Origin: Alkalispirochaeta sp964496635
GTDB taxonomy: Bacteria > Spirochaetota > Spirochaetia > DSM-27196 > Alkalispirochaetaceae
DNA: 64,000 bases
Assembly (NCBI GenBank): GCA_964496635.1
Contig: CAZCAE010000003.1
Span: forward strand, 78,400 to 142,399
Direction: 5' to 3'
Program-made: the position numbers and the translations under genes
The notes under the pieces: model-generated
The model's input: only the letters and a program-made list of their open reading frames with translations
The model's database searches: none
Told to the model about the DNA's origin: nothing
In this document: piece by piece, positions 7,968 through 17,404 of the stretch
Position numbering within the stretch: position 1 is the stretch's first letter
Layout of the letters: every line of letters begins with the position of its first letter

Positions 7968-9917
7968 TCAGGATTTGTCGTCGTCGTCGACAACTTCGTA
8001 ATCCACATCCTCTACGTTATCGTCGGACGCTCCGGAACCTGTACCGGTCGAGCCGTTTTCCGGTCGTTCCGGATCGGCTCCCGTTGAAGTGTCACCGGCC
8101 TGTTCCTGTTGAGTCTTGTAGACCTCCTCGGCCAGTTTGTACGATGCCTGTTTCAACTCTTCCGTCTTTGCCTTGATAGCTTCAACGTCGTCGCCATCCA
8201 TGATACCTCGAAGAGCTTCAATGGCGGATTCGATGTTCTTACGGTCGTCATCGGTAATCTTGTCCCCATAGTCTTTCATACTCTTTTCGGTAGCATAGAT
8301 AAGACTGTCCGCCTCATTTCGAGCCTCGATTTTGCCCTTCAGTTGCTTATCCTGCTCGGCATTCTCTTCAGCGTCCTTGACCATTCGCTCTATCTCATCT
8401 TCCGAGAGACCGCTGGACGACTCGATCCGGATTTTCTGTTCCTTGTTAGTGGCAGTATCCTTGGCGGAGACATGAAGTATACCGTTGGCATCAATATCAA
8501 AGGTAACCTCGATTTGCGGAACACCCCTGGGAGCCGGTGGAATACCTACCAGGTCAAAACGGCCGAGCGTTCGGTTCTGGTTGGCCATTTCACGTTCACC
8601 CTGGAGCACGTGAATGGACACAGCGGTCTGATTATCTGCCGCGGTCGAGAATATCTGGCTCTTCTTGGTTGGGATGGTAGTATTCCGCTCTATCAACTTT
8701 GTAAAGACACCTCCCAACGTTTCTATTCCAAGTGAAAGCGGTGTCACGTCAAGAAGAATCATGTCTTTGACGTCACCGGCAAGGATACCACCCTGGATGG
8801 CGGCGCCCATCGCTACCACCTCGTCGGGATTAACCCCCTTGTGTGGATCCCGCTTGAATATATCCTTAACGATGCGTTGTACCGCCGGTATCCGTGTAGA
8901 ACCGCCTACCAGTATGACTTCGTCGATCTCTTCAGCGGAGATCCCGGCGTCTTTGATCGCCTGCAGACAGGGCCCCTTAGTGCGTTCAACCAGATCAGCG
9001 GTCATCTTTTCAAAGGTTGCCCGGTTAAGAGTGTACTGGAGATGCTTGGGTCCACTTGAATCGGCCGTTATGAAGGGAAGATTTATGTCGGTACTTTGAG
9101 TAGACGAAAGCTCTTTTTTTGCCTTTTCTGCAGCCTCCTTCAGACGCTGCAGGGCCATCCGGTCCTTGGAAAGGTCGATTCCCTGTTCATTTTTGAACTG
9201 CTCTACCAGCCAGTCAATGACTTTTTGGTCGAAATCGTCACCGCCGAGATGGGTATCACCGTTGGTACTCTTGACTTCAAATACCCCATCCCCCAGCTCA
9301 AGGATCGAAATATCAAAGGTGCCACCACCGAGGTCATATACAGCTATCCGCTCGTCCTTGGTGTCGTCACCAAATCCGTAAGCCAGCGCCGCCGCCGTCG
9401 GTTCATTGACGATACGTTTCACATCGAGACCGGCTATACGACCGGCATCTTTCGTCGCCTGTCGCTGGGAGTCGTTGAAATATGCCGGAACGGTAATCAC
9501 CGCTTCCGTGACTTTTTCACCGAGGTAATCTTCAGCAGTTTCTTTCATTTTCTGAAGGATAGCTGCGGAAATTTCCGGCGGCGAATACTGCTTGCCTGAG
9601 ATTTCTACACGAACACCATCGTTGTTATCCTTGGATATTTTGTAGGGCACCATACTGATTTCTTCGCTGACTTCAGTGTATCGCCGGCCCACGAAACGCT
9701 TTATTGAAAATATGGTGTTCTCCGGGTTTGTAACCATTTGGTTTTTGGCGGGCTGCCCGACCAGTCGCTCAACGTTATCACCCTTCTTTACGAAAGCCAC
9801 CATAGAGGGGGTGGTACGCTGACCTTCAGAGTTCTGTAATACTTCCGACTCTCCACCCTCAATTACCGCTACGCACGAGTTGGTTGTTCCCAAGTCGATC
9901 CCAATTATCTTACCCAT
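7968..9917 (-). CDS. dnaK: Chaperone DnaK (Hsp70)
   Basis: A 649-residue Hsp70 with nucleotide-binding domain starting KIIGIDLGTTNSC, ATPase motifs YDLGGGTFD and VGGSTRIPAV, the interdomain linker region DMILLDVTPLSLG, a peptide-binding domain and helical lid, and an acidic C-terminus ending EVVDDDDKS. It holds and refolds proteins in the cytoplasm with DnaJ and GrpE, both adjacent. It follows grpE by 19 bases. Confidence 0.98.
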   Translation of the reverse strand: MGKIIGIDLGTTNSCVAVIEGGESEVLQNSEGQRTTPSMVAFVKKGDNVERLVGQPAKNQMVTNPENTIFSIKRFVGRRYTEVSEEISMVPYKISKDNNDGVRVEISGKQYSPPEISAAILQKMKETAEDYLGEKVTEAVITVPAYFNDSQRQATKDAGRIAGLDVKRIVNEPTAAALAYGFGDDTKDERIAVYDLGGGTFDISILELGDGVFEVKSTNGDTHLGGDDFDQKVIDWLVEQFKNEQGIDLSKDRMALQRLKEAAEKAKKELSSTQSTDINLPFITADSSGPKHLQYTLNRATFEKMTADLVERTKGPCLQAIKDAGISAEEIDEVILVGGSTRIPAVQRIVKDIFKRDPHKGVNPDEVVAMGAAIQGGILAGDVKDMILLDVTPLSLGIETLGGVFTKLIERNTTIPTKKSQIFSTAADNQTAVSIHVLQGEREMANQNRTLGRFDLVGIPPAPRGVPQIEVTFDIDANGILHVSAKDTATNKEQKIRIESSSGLSEDEIERMVKDAEENAEQDKQLKGKIEARNEADSLIYATEKSMKDYGDKITDDDRKNIESAIEALRGIMDGDDVEAIKAKTEELKQASYKLAEEVYKTQQEQAGDTSTGADPERPENGSTGTGSGASDDNVEDVDYEVVDDDDKS

Positions 9918-9936
9918 ACGTCATTTCTCCTTTTGT

Positions 9937-10605
9937 TTATTCCGTATCACCGGCAGGCATGGACACTTTCACCTTTGCGGGTCTCAATACTCGGTCATGG
10001 AGCATATACCCTTTCTGGTAATCCTCCAGAACAACCGATTCGCGGTGATCATCTCGCGGCTCCGTAGTGACCGCTTCGTGTTTTTGCGGATCAAATACTT
10101 CACCTTCCGAGTCAAAGCGATTCAGCCCCCATTTGCGTTCCAACATTCCGGTCAGCTGAGTTTCTATGAGCACGATCCCGTCATGAAAGGAATCGTAGTC
10201 CTGAGACTCTTCAGCGGAACGGATTGCACGTTCAAAATCATCAATGATTGATGTCATGTCAAGAAGAATCTGCTGATTGGAGAACTGAACGGCGTTTTCC
10301 TTGTCCCTGACCATGCGTTTTCTGTAGTTCTCAAAGTCTGCCTGCTTCCGGAGGTACTGGTTCTTCAATTCAGTGTTCTCTTCCTCAAGTTGTTGGATCC
10401 GAGCAAGAAGGATATCTCCAGTCTCTTCCCCGCCTGTTCCGGTGTCCTGATCGCTATCCTTCGTCTCTTCTCCGACATTCTCGTCGGTGGCCGTATCGGG
10501 CTGTTCAGAACCAGACGATTCCGTGTTTGCACCTTCAACGGATGATTCACCGGATTCGGTTTGAGCGTCTGCTTCTACCGGACCCGATTTCTCCTGTTCT
10601 GCCAT
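9937..10605 (-). CDS. grpE: Nucleotide exchange factor GrpE
   Basis: 222 residues: an unusually long acidic, Ser/Thr/Glu-rich N-terminal region of ~80 residues, a long helix (LARIQQLEEENTELKNQYLRKQADFENYRK, here given as its two ends LARIQQ and ENYRK), and the C-terminal beta domain ending RPAKVKVSMP, typical of GrpE. It releases ADP from DnaK. ATG is preceded by GAGGAAC. It heads grpE-dnaK-dnaJ-secreted protein-rlmB. No hrcA gene and no CIRCE element is visible upstream; the promoter at 10644-10672 looks housekeeping. Confidence 0.95.
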   Translation of the reverse strand: MAEQEKSGPVEADAQTESGESSVEGANTESSGSEQPDTATDENVGEETKDSDQDTGTGGEETGDILLARIQQLEEENTELKNQYLRKQADFENYRKRMVRDKENAVQFSNQQILLDMTSIIDDFERAIRSAEESQDYDSFHDGIVLIETQLTGMLERKWGLNRFDSEGEVFDPQKHEAVTTEPRDDHRESVVLEDYQKGYMLHDRVLRPAKVKVSMPAGDTE

Positions 10606-10643
10606 AAAGTTCCTCTATGCTGTCTGTTCTTTTGATTGAGAAG

Positions 10644-10672
10644 AAAATACAAACACCCGGAGCATCCGTCAA
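10644..10672 (-). promoter_or_regulatory. Sigma-70 type promoter for grpE-dnaK-dnaJ
   Basis: Minus-strand TTGACG (10672-10667), 17-base spacer, TATTTT (10649-10644); the grpE ATG is at 10605, giving a leader of about 30 bases. The 92-base gap contains no CIRCE-type inverted repeat. Confidence 0.5.
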
Positions 10673-10697
10673 CCGCTACCGGAACAATACTTGTGTA

Positions 10698-13600
10698 CTA
10701 CTTCTTACCGGTCAGTTCGAGGATCAGCTCTACTTCTCCTTTACTGACTTTGGTTGCCCTGGCTATCTCGTCGACCTTCCATCCCTGGTGGGCCAGCTTC
10801 TGCACCGTTTCCCGGGCCGACATAGAAGGCGCACCCCCGTCCACCGGACTTTTTCGGGTCTCCTCACGCATAAGCGATCCAAGCAGTTTCACCTGCTCTC
10901 CCGCATCCCGACGAATCTCTTCCAGCCGGGTTTCCGTCCGTGCAAGCCATTCCCGGGCGGTCTGCAGCTCTTTCATCCGGGACTCGACATCCGCAAGAGT
11001 CTGTTCCAGCCGGGCCAGTTGTCCCACCGCCTGATCGGTCTCTTTTTTCGCGCCCGCAACCTTACGCAACTGGCCTGCAAGCGCGTTTACAGTGCCCGGC
11101 ATCGACTCTATCCGGCCGGTCAGTTCTTCCATGCGCGTCTCAATCGCCGCCAGAGCCTGGCTGTTTGATTCCAATCCGTCAGCTGTCTGATCAATCAGGG
11201 AGCGTCGTTTTTCCAGGCGATCGAACCGCGACTCGACCTCTGTTTCAAGTTCGTCGAGACTCTTCAATCGAGCCATAATTTCCTGAAGCTGTTCATCGCT
11301 GTTCCCGACGTGATCTATTTTCTGTTCCACCGATTGGGCAAGACCTATTAGCCGCCTGTAATCCTCTTCCAGAAGGTCTATCCGGCGCTTGTCCGCCGCA
11401 AAACGTGCCATTTTCTCACCCGCCTCGGCAGACATTTTGCGAATCTTCGTGAACTGTCCTTCAATGTCCCGAACTTCGTTGCGGAGCCCCTCTACCCGGG
11501 CAATTTCGTTTTTCAGCTCTTCAATGCTGTCGGTCAGGGACGCTTTCAATGTATCCGCGCGTTCGAAGATTTTGGTCTGTTCAATGAATGCTCTCTGCCG
11601 CTTGTCAATCTCAGTCAGTGTCGTATCAAGGGTACGAGCTTCTTCTTCCAGTTTTCCCAAAAGACGCTCACGCATAGCCTGAAACTGTCCACGGGTATCC
11701 TCTACCAGATCCCGAAACTCGGTAGAGCGCTCGTCCAGACGTTCCGTTACCGTTGTCTCGTGGTTCTCAATATTTTGTCGCAGCGAGCGGTATTGATCCT
11801 GGAATTCGTCGATCGCCTGGCGGGAAAGAGTTTCCATGCGATTATCCAGTTTTTCCAGAGAGCCGTGAATCTCATCAAGATCGCTTCGGATGCGAGACCG
11901 CTCTTCCCGGCTCTCTTCCACCAGTTCTTCCCGCTCTTCGCCGAACTCGCGCTTCAACTCCTGCAGGTTTTCCGAGAGCCGCACCTTCGTGTCGGCCAGC
12001 TGGTTGTTGACGTCGGCACTGCTGGACCGCAACTGGTTCAGAACTTCCGTCTGCCAGACCGCAATATCGCTGCGAGAAGATTCAATCATGCTTTCCAGCT
12101 CGCCGGTACCGTTTTTCACGGAGGAACGTATCGCTCCGATCTGGCCGTCTACCTCAGACTCGAAAGCTCGCAGTTCTTCCCGAGCCTTATCGTCGGCCTG
12201 AGAAAACTCTTTCCTGAACGTCTGAAAGGAGCGTTCCTTCAGAGAATCCAATTCCTCCCTGATGGAAGTTTCGAATCCAGCAATCTGTTCATCCACCGCT
12301 TCCATTCGTGACTGAAGACCACTTCTGAATGAATCGATCTGCTCATCGGACTTGTTGAGCTGGCCGGTAATTTGCTCCTGAAATTGAAAAATACGTGAAC
12401 GAAGCTCATCATTGTACTGCTCTTCCAGGGCGGCCCGCTCCCGGTCTCCGGTCTCCCGGATGGAGGCGAGACGGTTGTCAACGTCCTGACGCCATTGCTC
12501 TATGCGGCCGTCCATAGCGTCGGAACGTGTCCGCAGGTCCGTAAAAAACTCGTCTTCAAAGACTTTCAGTTTTTCACTGACATTTTCGTACGCCCGTTGC
12601 TTCAGCTCATTCAGTCCGTTCTCAAGCTCGTCCATAGCTTGTCGAAGGGTATCCATGGCCGCTTCCGCCTCACCTCTGTCCTGTTCACGAAGCTCGCGAA
12701 GTTCCTCACCAAATGCAAGAAAGTCACCCCGCACACGTTCGCTGATTCGGTCCATAGTCGTCCGGAGTTGCTGTTCCAACTGGTCTATATCGCTGTTTAC
12801 ACTTTCAATCTTGGTGAAACGGTAATTCAAACCTTTTTCATAGTCTTCCAGTCTACGTTCCAGGTCCGACAAAATCCGCGTCTCCATTTCCTGGGCGGTT
12901 CCGTCAATTCGGCTGGACAACCGGTTTTCCATATCCGTTATATCCCGCTCCGCCGTTGATGCCGCCGAGGCGAGCTTATCTGTCGCATCGATGAGACGCC
13001 GCCGTTCCGTCTCGATTTCGGCCGCAGTCTGGCGGGTATGCTCCTCAAGACGTTCCCGAATAGCCTGAGTACGTTCATCTACGGACTGATCAAGGGTGCC
13101 GACTCGTTCATTGAGGGTGTGAATCGCTTCGTCGATGCGGGAAGTCGATTTTTCCACATCAGACGACAGATTCTGAAACGTATCGGTGATAGTCGAAATC
13201 TCCGATGCAAGCTCCGATTTTGTTCGGGACACCCGGCTTTCAATCTCTCCGGAAATCTCTTCCAGCCGGGAGGTAAGTTCTTCGTCTATCTTGCCATGGC
13301 CATCATTCAGGGATTCCCGAAGGTCCGCCAGCCGACGGCTATTTTCCCCGTCAAGCTCATCGGCACGCTGGGCCAACTCCCTGCGAAGCACATCACTCTG
13401 CCGGTCAATATGTTCCCGCAGTGCCGTGAATGATTCCGTCTCCAGACTTTTACCCTGTTCGGCCAGGTCGTCAAGGCGACTACGGGCATCAAAAACGGAC
13501 TGTTCAAGGGATTCCTGTAGAGCGTGGACCATCTGCTCGCTCTCCGCCTGAAACTCCCGGCCACGTTCCTCCGCTCTGTCGATAACTTCACGAATTTCCT

Positions 13601-14348
13601 GACTGCGAGTCTCCACATCACGGACGGTGGCACCGGCAATAGAGGCAACGGCATCCCGAGCGTCGGCATTAAGAGATTCGTAGAGCTCTTCCAGTTCCCG
13701 TCTCGACCGAGTCGCAAACTCCTCCGTTTCCCCTTGAAGGCGAACCACCTCTTCCTGAAATTCCTGTACCCGTGTTCCTGCACCTTCAACACGACTGGTC
13801 AACACCTTTACCCGCTCTTCGCTGGAGGTAAAGAACCTCTCTTCAAGTTGACCCAGGCGTTCTTCGTTCTGCTTTTCGAATCCCGAGACTATACCCGGAA
13901 GAGACCGTTCCAGTTCACCGATCTTGTCCTGGGTTGCCTTGATGCGCTTGCCCACCTTGTCAACGTACTCACTCTCATCTCTGACACGTCCGATATTTTC
14001 CTCGGTACGTCTGGTCATCTCTACCAGCTGGTCCAGGACATTTTCATACTGTGTCAATCGGGTGCCGATCTCTTCCAGGCTGCCTGTTCGGGAATTGAGA
14101 TCGTCTTCTACCGCATGTATACGCTTCAGAACTTCCTTTGCCGCTTTCTGGTGGACATCAACTTCGATACCGATATCCTTGAGCATCGTGACCTTCTCAG
14201 CCACGATTTCGTCCATCTCACCCTGAACACGTTCCACGAAACGTTTTACTTTTTCCAACGATCGGTTGTTCCGGTCGGCCTGGCGGTACACCGCGAGAAT
14301 GACCACCACGACCAGCAGAACAATAATATCGCCGATGGTAAATCCCAT
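10698..14348 (-). CDS. Giant membrane-anchored coiled-coil protein (SpiroCoCo type)
   Basis: 1216 residues: a single N-terminal membrane span (MGFTIGDIIVLLVVVVILAVY region), about 1,130 residues of almost unbroken heptad coiled coil rich in E, R, L, Q and D, and a short C-terminal globular helix-turn-helix-like end (GWKVDEIARATKVSKGEVELIL). This architecture matches the spirochaete-specific family annotated as SpiroCoCo; its function is unknown, with cytoskeletal or envelope scaffolding the natural guess. The start at 14348 is preferred over an upstream in-frame ATG (14411) because GGGAGAGGG lies just upstream and the promoter ends inside the longer frame. It is transcribed alone. Confidence 0.85.
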   Translation of the reverse strand: MGFTIGDIIVLLVVVVILAVYRQADRNNRSLEKVKRFVERVQGEMDEIVAEKVTMLKDIGIEVDVHQKAAKEVLKRIHAVEDDLNSRTGSLEEIGTRLTQYENVLDQLVEMTRRTEENIGRVRDESEYVDKVGKRIKATQDKIGELERSLPGIVSGFEKQNEERLGQLEERFFTSSEERVKVLTSRVEGAGTRVQEFQEEVVRLQGETEEFATRSRRELEELYESLNADARDAVASIAGATVRDVETRSQEIREVIDRAEERGREFQAESEQMVHALQESLEQSVFDARSRLDDLAEQGKSLETESFTALREHIDRQSDVLRRELAQRADELDGENSRRLADLRESLNDGHGKIDEELTSRLEEISGEIESRVSRTKSELASEISTITDTFQNLSSDVEKSTSRIDEAIHTLNERVGTLDQSVDERTQAIRERLEEHTRQTAAEIETERRRLIDATDKLASAASTAERDITDMENRLSSRIDGTAQEMETRILSDLERRLEDYEKGLNYRFTKIESVNSDIDQLEQQLRTTMDRISERVRGDFLAFGEELRELREQDRGEAEAAMDTLRQAMDELENGLNELKQRAYENVSEKLKVFEDEFFTDLRTRSDAMDGRIEQWRQDVDNRLASIRETGDRERAALEEQYNDELRSRIFQFQEQITGQLNKSDEQIDSFRSGLQSRMEAVDEQIAGFETSIREELDSLKERSFQTFRKEFSQADDKAREELRAFESEVDGQIGAIRSSVKNGTGELESMIESSRSDIAVWQTEVLNQLRSSSADVNNQLADTKVRLSENLQELKREFGEEREELVEESREERSRIRSDLDEIHGSLEKLDNRMETLSRQAIDEFQDQYRSLRQNIENHETTVTERLDERSTEFRDLVEDTRGQFQAMRERLLGKLEEEARTLDTTLTEIDKRQRAFIEQTKIFERADTLKASLTDSIEELKNEIARVEGLRNEVRDIEGQFTKIRKMSAEAGEKMARFAADKRRIDLLEEDYRRLIGLAQSVEQKIDHVGNSDEQLQEIMARLKSLDELETEVESRFDRLEKRRSLIDQTADGLESNSQALAAIETRMEELTGRIESMPGTVNALAGQLRKVAGAKKETDQAVGQLARLEQTLADVESRMKELQTAREWLARTETRLEEIRRDAGEQVKLLGSLMREETRKSPVDGGAPSMSARETVQKLAHQGWKVDEIARATKVSKGEVELILELTGKK

Positions 14349-14379
14349 AATTCCCTCTCCCAGTTCCCAGTTGCCCAAT

Positions 14380-14407
14380 AGTATAGCACTTTTGTTCGTG
14401 CTGTGAA
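14380..14407 (-). promoter_or_regulatory. Sigma-70 type promoter for the coiled-coil gene
   Basis: Minus-strand TTCACA (14407-14402), 16-base spacer, TATACT (14385-14380), about 30 bases before the chosen ATG at 14348. The element lies inside the longest possible reading frame, which argues against the upstream start. Confidence 0.5.
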
Positions 14408-14462
14408 TCATCCATGCACTTTGGACGAACCGGAGATGTTATCTTTTCGTTACTATTTACCG

Positions 14463-15146
14463 TTACGATGAGGCGACCAGACGGCTTTCAAGCCACTCCC
14501 GGAGTTCCGAAAAATGTCGGAAGGAGAAATCAGCGGGAGGACCATGGGGTCTGCGCCGGGTAATGTGAGCGGTCAGGAGATCGCATGACCGGGCGCCTTC
14601 CACGTCGTAATGATAGCTGTTACCAACGTACAGAATTTGTCTTGGCGGCAGCTTCAGTTCCCGGATAAGCCGTTGAAATGGTTCTTGGTTGGGCTTGAGG
14701 TATCCGGTTTCCTCCGACGAAAAGGCAACATCCCACAAACCTTCAAGCTCGAGCAACTGAAGCTTTTTTCTCACCGGGAAGTCCGATAGCGCGGCAGTAC
14801 GGATACCTCGCTCCCGAAGGTGTTGTATCAGCTCGCGAACCCCCGGGTAGAGCGTCACTTTTTTCAGGATGGATTCCCACTCGCCGTATATATATCGGTT
14901 TATACGTGTCACCGCTTCGGTAGTTTCGATTCCCAGTTCGTTCGAAACCATCTCAGCGGTCCGCCGGTGAAGATCCGTTACGGGGCGTTCTCGCCGTATA
15001 TCCCTGCGGGCATGTCCAAAGGCCCGGAACAGTCTGAGATGCCGAATCACAACAGGTAGTGATGCAAGGTACATTTGTCCGTTGGGATAAAGAGTTCCGT
15101 CAATGTCAAAGGCAACCGCCCGTATACTGTCGTCTAATCCACGCAT
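14463..15146 (-). CDS. HAD superfamily hydrolase
   Basis: A 227-residue HAD phosphatase: motif I DIDGTLYP (residue ~13), a helical cap, motif II Ser in AALSDFP, motif III Lys in GYLKPNQEPF, and motif IV in YVGNSYHYDVEGA (one Asp where two are usual). It is similar to small-molecule phosphatases of the phosphoglycolate phosphatase/pyrimidine 5'-nucleotidase type; the substrate is unknown. The frame extends 61 codons upstream, but that stretch lies inside tonB; the ATG five bases after the tonB stop is chosen. It closes the ten-gene minus-strand run. Confidence 0.85.
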   Translation of the reverse strand: MRGLDDSIRAVAFDIDGTLYPNGQMYLASLPVVIRHLRLFRAFGHARRDIRRERPVTDLHRRTAEMVSNELGIETTEAVTRINRYIYGEWESILKKVTLYPGVRELIQHLRERGIRTAALSDFPVRKKLQLLELEGLWDVAFSSEETGYLKPNQEPFQRLIRELKLPPRQILYVGNSYHYDVEGARSCDLLTAHITRRRPHGPPADFSFRHFSELREWLESRLVASS

Positions 15147-15150
15147 TCCA

Positions 15151-16353
15151 TCAATTTCCGCTTCGGGTATCGACGACGATTGTAACGGAACCCGAGACGG
15201 ACGACGAGCCCCCTCCGGAAGCAGCCTCGAAGCGCCAGGAACGGACTGTAGACGACAATACCGAATCCAGCTGGGGAACCGGCGTCGGCCGACGGGGAGC
15301 GGCCCAGGTGACCGTACCATCCCGGGCAACGGTAAAGCGAACTTCTACCAGGTACTCCGGTGGAAACCCAACCGGAAGCTCAACATAAGAGAGGTCGGGA
15401 GCGGAACCTGTGACCAGTTGTCGCTGTCCGGCTCCCTCACCGACGATGACACCGTCGATACCGGGCGCACTGGTATTCGGCGACGAGGTCGTCCCCGGTG
15501 TCGCCGTTGGCTGGTCCGGAGAGGTCCGCACCACATTATTCGCCGATTCTATGCCTGAAATCATCCTGCTCAGTTCGTCCTGGAAGTCGGTAAATCGGGG
15601 CGTGCGTATCGGAAGCGGCCGGGACGGGTCCGAAGATGTAGATCCGTCGGCGGTACTGTCGGCCAGGGCCTGCTGCCGGGCCTCATACTCTTCCAGTTCC
15701 CGGAGGTAGTCTTCCTGTATGTCGGCGATCTGTTGAAGCTGGGATGCGACCCATTCAGATGATTCGGTGGTGGTAGCCGCTGTCCTTGCAGACCTCGGTG
15801 GACCTTGACGCACCGGTGGTGGCGGTGGCGTAGGGGTCGGCGCAGGCGCCGGTTCGGGATCAACCGCCCGAGACGCAGGTTCGCGCTCCGGCTCAGCAGG
15901 CGCTTCCGTTGCACTTGGAGGTTGCATCCTGTCCGCCGACGGAACGGGCGTTCGCGGTGTGGGTGTCGGTCGTCCGGGTATCGGCGCGGGTACGGTCTGT
16001 TCCGGTGTGTCAATTCTTTCGGTCTCACCCGCGGGCGACACGACGATTTCCTCCTGCGGTGGCGGAGTAACCGGAGCAGGCTCTACCGGCTCGGGTTCCT
16101 GAACGGTCGGCGGCTGAGGTTGCGGCAGTACCGCCGGTACCTGCGGCTCTTTTTCGGCATCCACCAGCTCCTCAGGAACGGGATCAAAGGAGATGTAAAG
16201 AGGCGTCTGGAAGTCCGGAACCTCGGAATCATCCAGACGGGGAAATAAGAGAAACAGCATCAGATGTAGCAGTAGCGCTGCCACAGCGGCAACAACAAGT
16301 CGCCGCCGGTCCGATACCACAGGTATGGAAAACCGTTCCAGAAGGTGTTTCAG
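15151..16353 (-). CDS. TonB-like energy transducer
   Basis: About 400 residues: N-terminal membrane span (VVAAVAALLLHLMLFLLF), a very long Pro/Glu/Thr-rich periplasmic spacer (~residues 50-200), a short coiled segment, and a C-terminal TonB-like domain with LPVGFPPEYLVEVRFTVARDG and a final SWRF element. It would carry ExbB/ExbD-derived force to the outer membrane. The first standard start is GTG at 16320, but a CTG at 16353 overlaps the exbD stop (CTGA), sits six bases after GGAGGA and yields a classic LKHLLERF lead-in to the membrane span; I favour it. Encoded with ExbB, ExbD, a beta-barrel and a TPR protein. Confidence 0.8.
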   Translation of the reverse strand: MKHLLERFSIPVVSDRRRLVVAAVAALLLHLMLFLLFPRLDDSEVPDFQTPLYISFDPVPEELVDAEKEPQVPAVLPQPQPPTVQEPEPVEPAPVTPPPQEEIVVSPAGETERIDTPEQTVPAPIPGRPTPTPRTPVPSADRMQPPSATEAPAEPEREPASRAVDPEPAPAPTPTPPPPPVRQGPPRSARTAATTTESSEWVASQLQQIADIQEDYLRELEEYEARQQALADSTADGSTSSDPSRPLPIRTPRFTDFQDELSRMISGIESANNVVRTSPDQPTATPGTTSSPNTSAPGIDGVIVGEGAGQRQLVTGSAPDLSYVELPVGFPPEYLVEVRFTVARDGTVTWAAPRRPTPVPQLDSVLSSTVRSWRFEAASGGGSSSVSGSVTIVVDTRSGN

Positions 16354-16766
16354 CGTGATTCCTCCAGAGGAACTTGTTCCGCAACCAGATTTGCTCCTCG
16401 AAATCCGTTGCGCCTGAGGATATCAAGTACTCGTACCATCGTTCCATACTGCAGAGTCGAATCCGCCTCTATTGAGATAGATCGCTCTTCATATTCGCCC
16501 TTTCGTTCAGCCAGGAGTTCTGAAAACTCGGTAAACGAGAGAGAAACGTCTCCCAGGAGTATTTCCTCATCCGATACGACGGTAAGAACGAGACTGCTTG
16601 TCACCGTTTCCTGAACCGTCGAAGCATTGGGAAGATCCAGGTTCAGTCCGGTCCGGGTGATGAGCGTGCTGGACAGCATGAAAAATATAACCAGCTGAAA
16701 GACCACATCGATCATTGGAACGAGGTCAACGTTCACCATTGGTTGCAGGCGTCTGCGAAACTGCAT
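16350..16766 (-). CDS. ExbD/TolR family biopolymer transport protein
   Basis: 138 residues with one N-terminal membrane span carrying the key Asp (VDLVPMIDVVFQLVIFFML) and a small periplasmic domain. ExbD/TolR pairs with ExbB/TolQ to form a proton-driven motor in the inner membrane. It follows exbB by four bases and its stop overlaps the proposed CTG start of tonB, so the three are translated as a unit. Confidence 0.93.
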   Translation of the reverse strand: MQFRRRLQPMVNVDLVPMIDVVFQLVIFFMLSSTLITRTGLNLDLPNASTVQETVTSSLVLTVVSDEEILLGDVSLSFTEFSELLAERKGEYEERSISIEADSTLQYGTMVRVLDILRRNGFRGANLVAEQVPLEESR

Positions 16767-16770
16767 CGAC

Positions 16771-17379
16771 CTACTCCTTTTTCAGATAGAGGACCAGCTC
16801 GTTCACCCGGTTTTCCAGACGGATGATGGAATGGTTTACCTTGTTTACGAGATAGTTATAAAAGGCGATTGCCGGAATAGAGACAATTATACCTGCAGCC
16901 GTTGTCAGAAGTGCCTCGGAAATACCGCGGGCCAGGACCGCCGGATCACCGGTCCCGATACCGGTCTCCCCAAGAACACCGAACGCCTGGATATTTCCCG
17001 TTACCGTTCCAAGGAGACCCAGAAGAGGGGTCACGTGGGCAATAGTGCCGAGAGAGGAGAGGAAGCGTTCCATCCTGGGAATCTCCATGTTTGCAGCATC
17101 ACTGATGGCCATCTTGATTACTTCCCGGGAGTAGGTTCGGTGCTCAATACCGACCCTCATGAGGTTTGTAATCGGGCTGGGCATTGCTTCGCACACAGCC
17201 AGCGCTTCGTCGAAATTTCCTTTGGTCAGAGTCGTTTCAAGCCGGCGCATGATTGTGTCTTCATCGCCCCGGTTTTTTCGGAAAAAGAGCAGTCGCTCAA
17301 TGACAATCGCCACGGCAATGACCGAAAGGATGAGAATGATCACAAATATCACCCCACCCCGCTGAATCAAATCCAACAT
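16771..17379 (-). CDS. ExbB/TolQ/MotA family proton channel protein
   Basis: 202 residues with three membrane spans: an N-terminal one (GVIFVIILILSVIAVAIVIERLLFF) and two after a cytoplasmic loop (LGTIAHVTPLLGLLGTVTGNI and a TTAAGIIVSIPAIAFYN stretch), including the conserved TPLLGLLGTV motif. It forms the stator channel with ExbD. ATG at 17379 is chosen over an in-frame start 17 codons upstream because AGGAG lies eight bases before it. The barrel gene ends 25 bases upstream. Confidence 0.93.
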   Translation of the reverse strand: MLDLIQRGGVIFVIILILSVIAVAIVIERLLFFRKNRGDEDTIMRRLETTLTKGNFDEALAVCEAMPSPITNLMRVGIEHRTYSREVIKMAISDAANMEIPRMERFLSSLGTIAHVTPLLGLLGTVTGNIQAFGVLGETGIGTGDPAVLARGISEALLTTAAGIIVSIPAIAFYNYLVNKVNHSIIRLENRVNELVLYLKKE

Positions 17380-17404
17380 CTTTGCATCTCCTCGAAGAAA
17401 AGTT

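Noticed and set aside
10606..10697. CIRCE heat-shock element before grpE
   Set aside because: No TTAGCACTC-N9-GAGTGCTAA-like repeat is present.
13524..14381. 285-codon plus-strand frame, and several others opposite the coiled-coil gene
   Set aside because: Antisense of a low-complexity coiled coil gives long chance frames; no ribosome sites and no recognisable domains.
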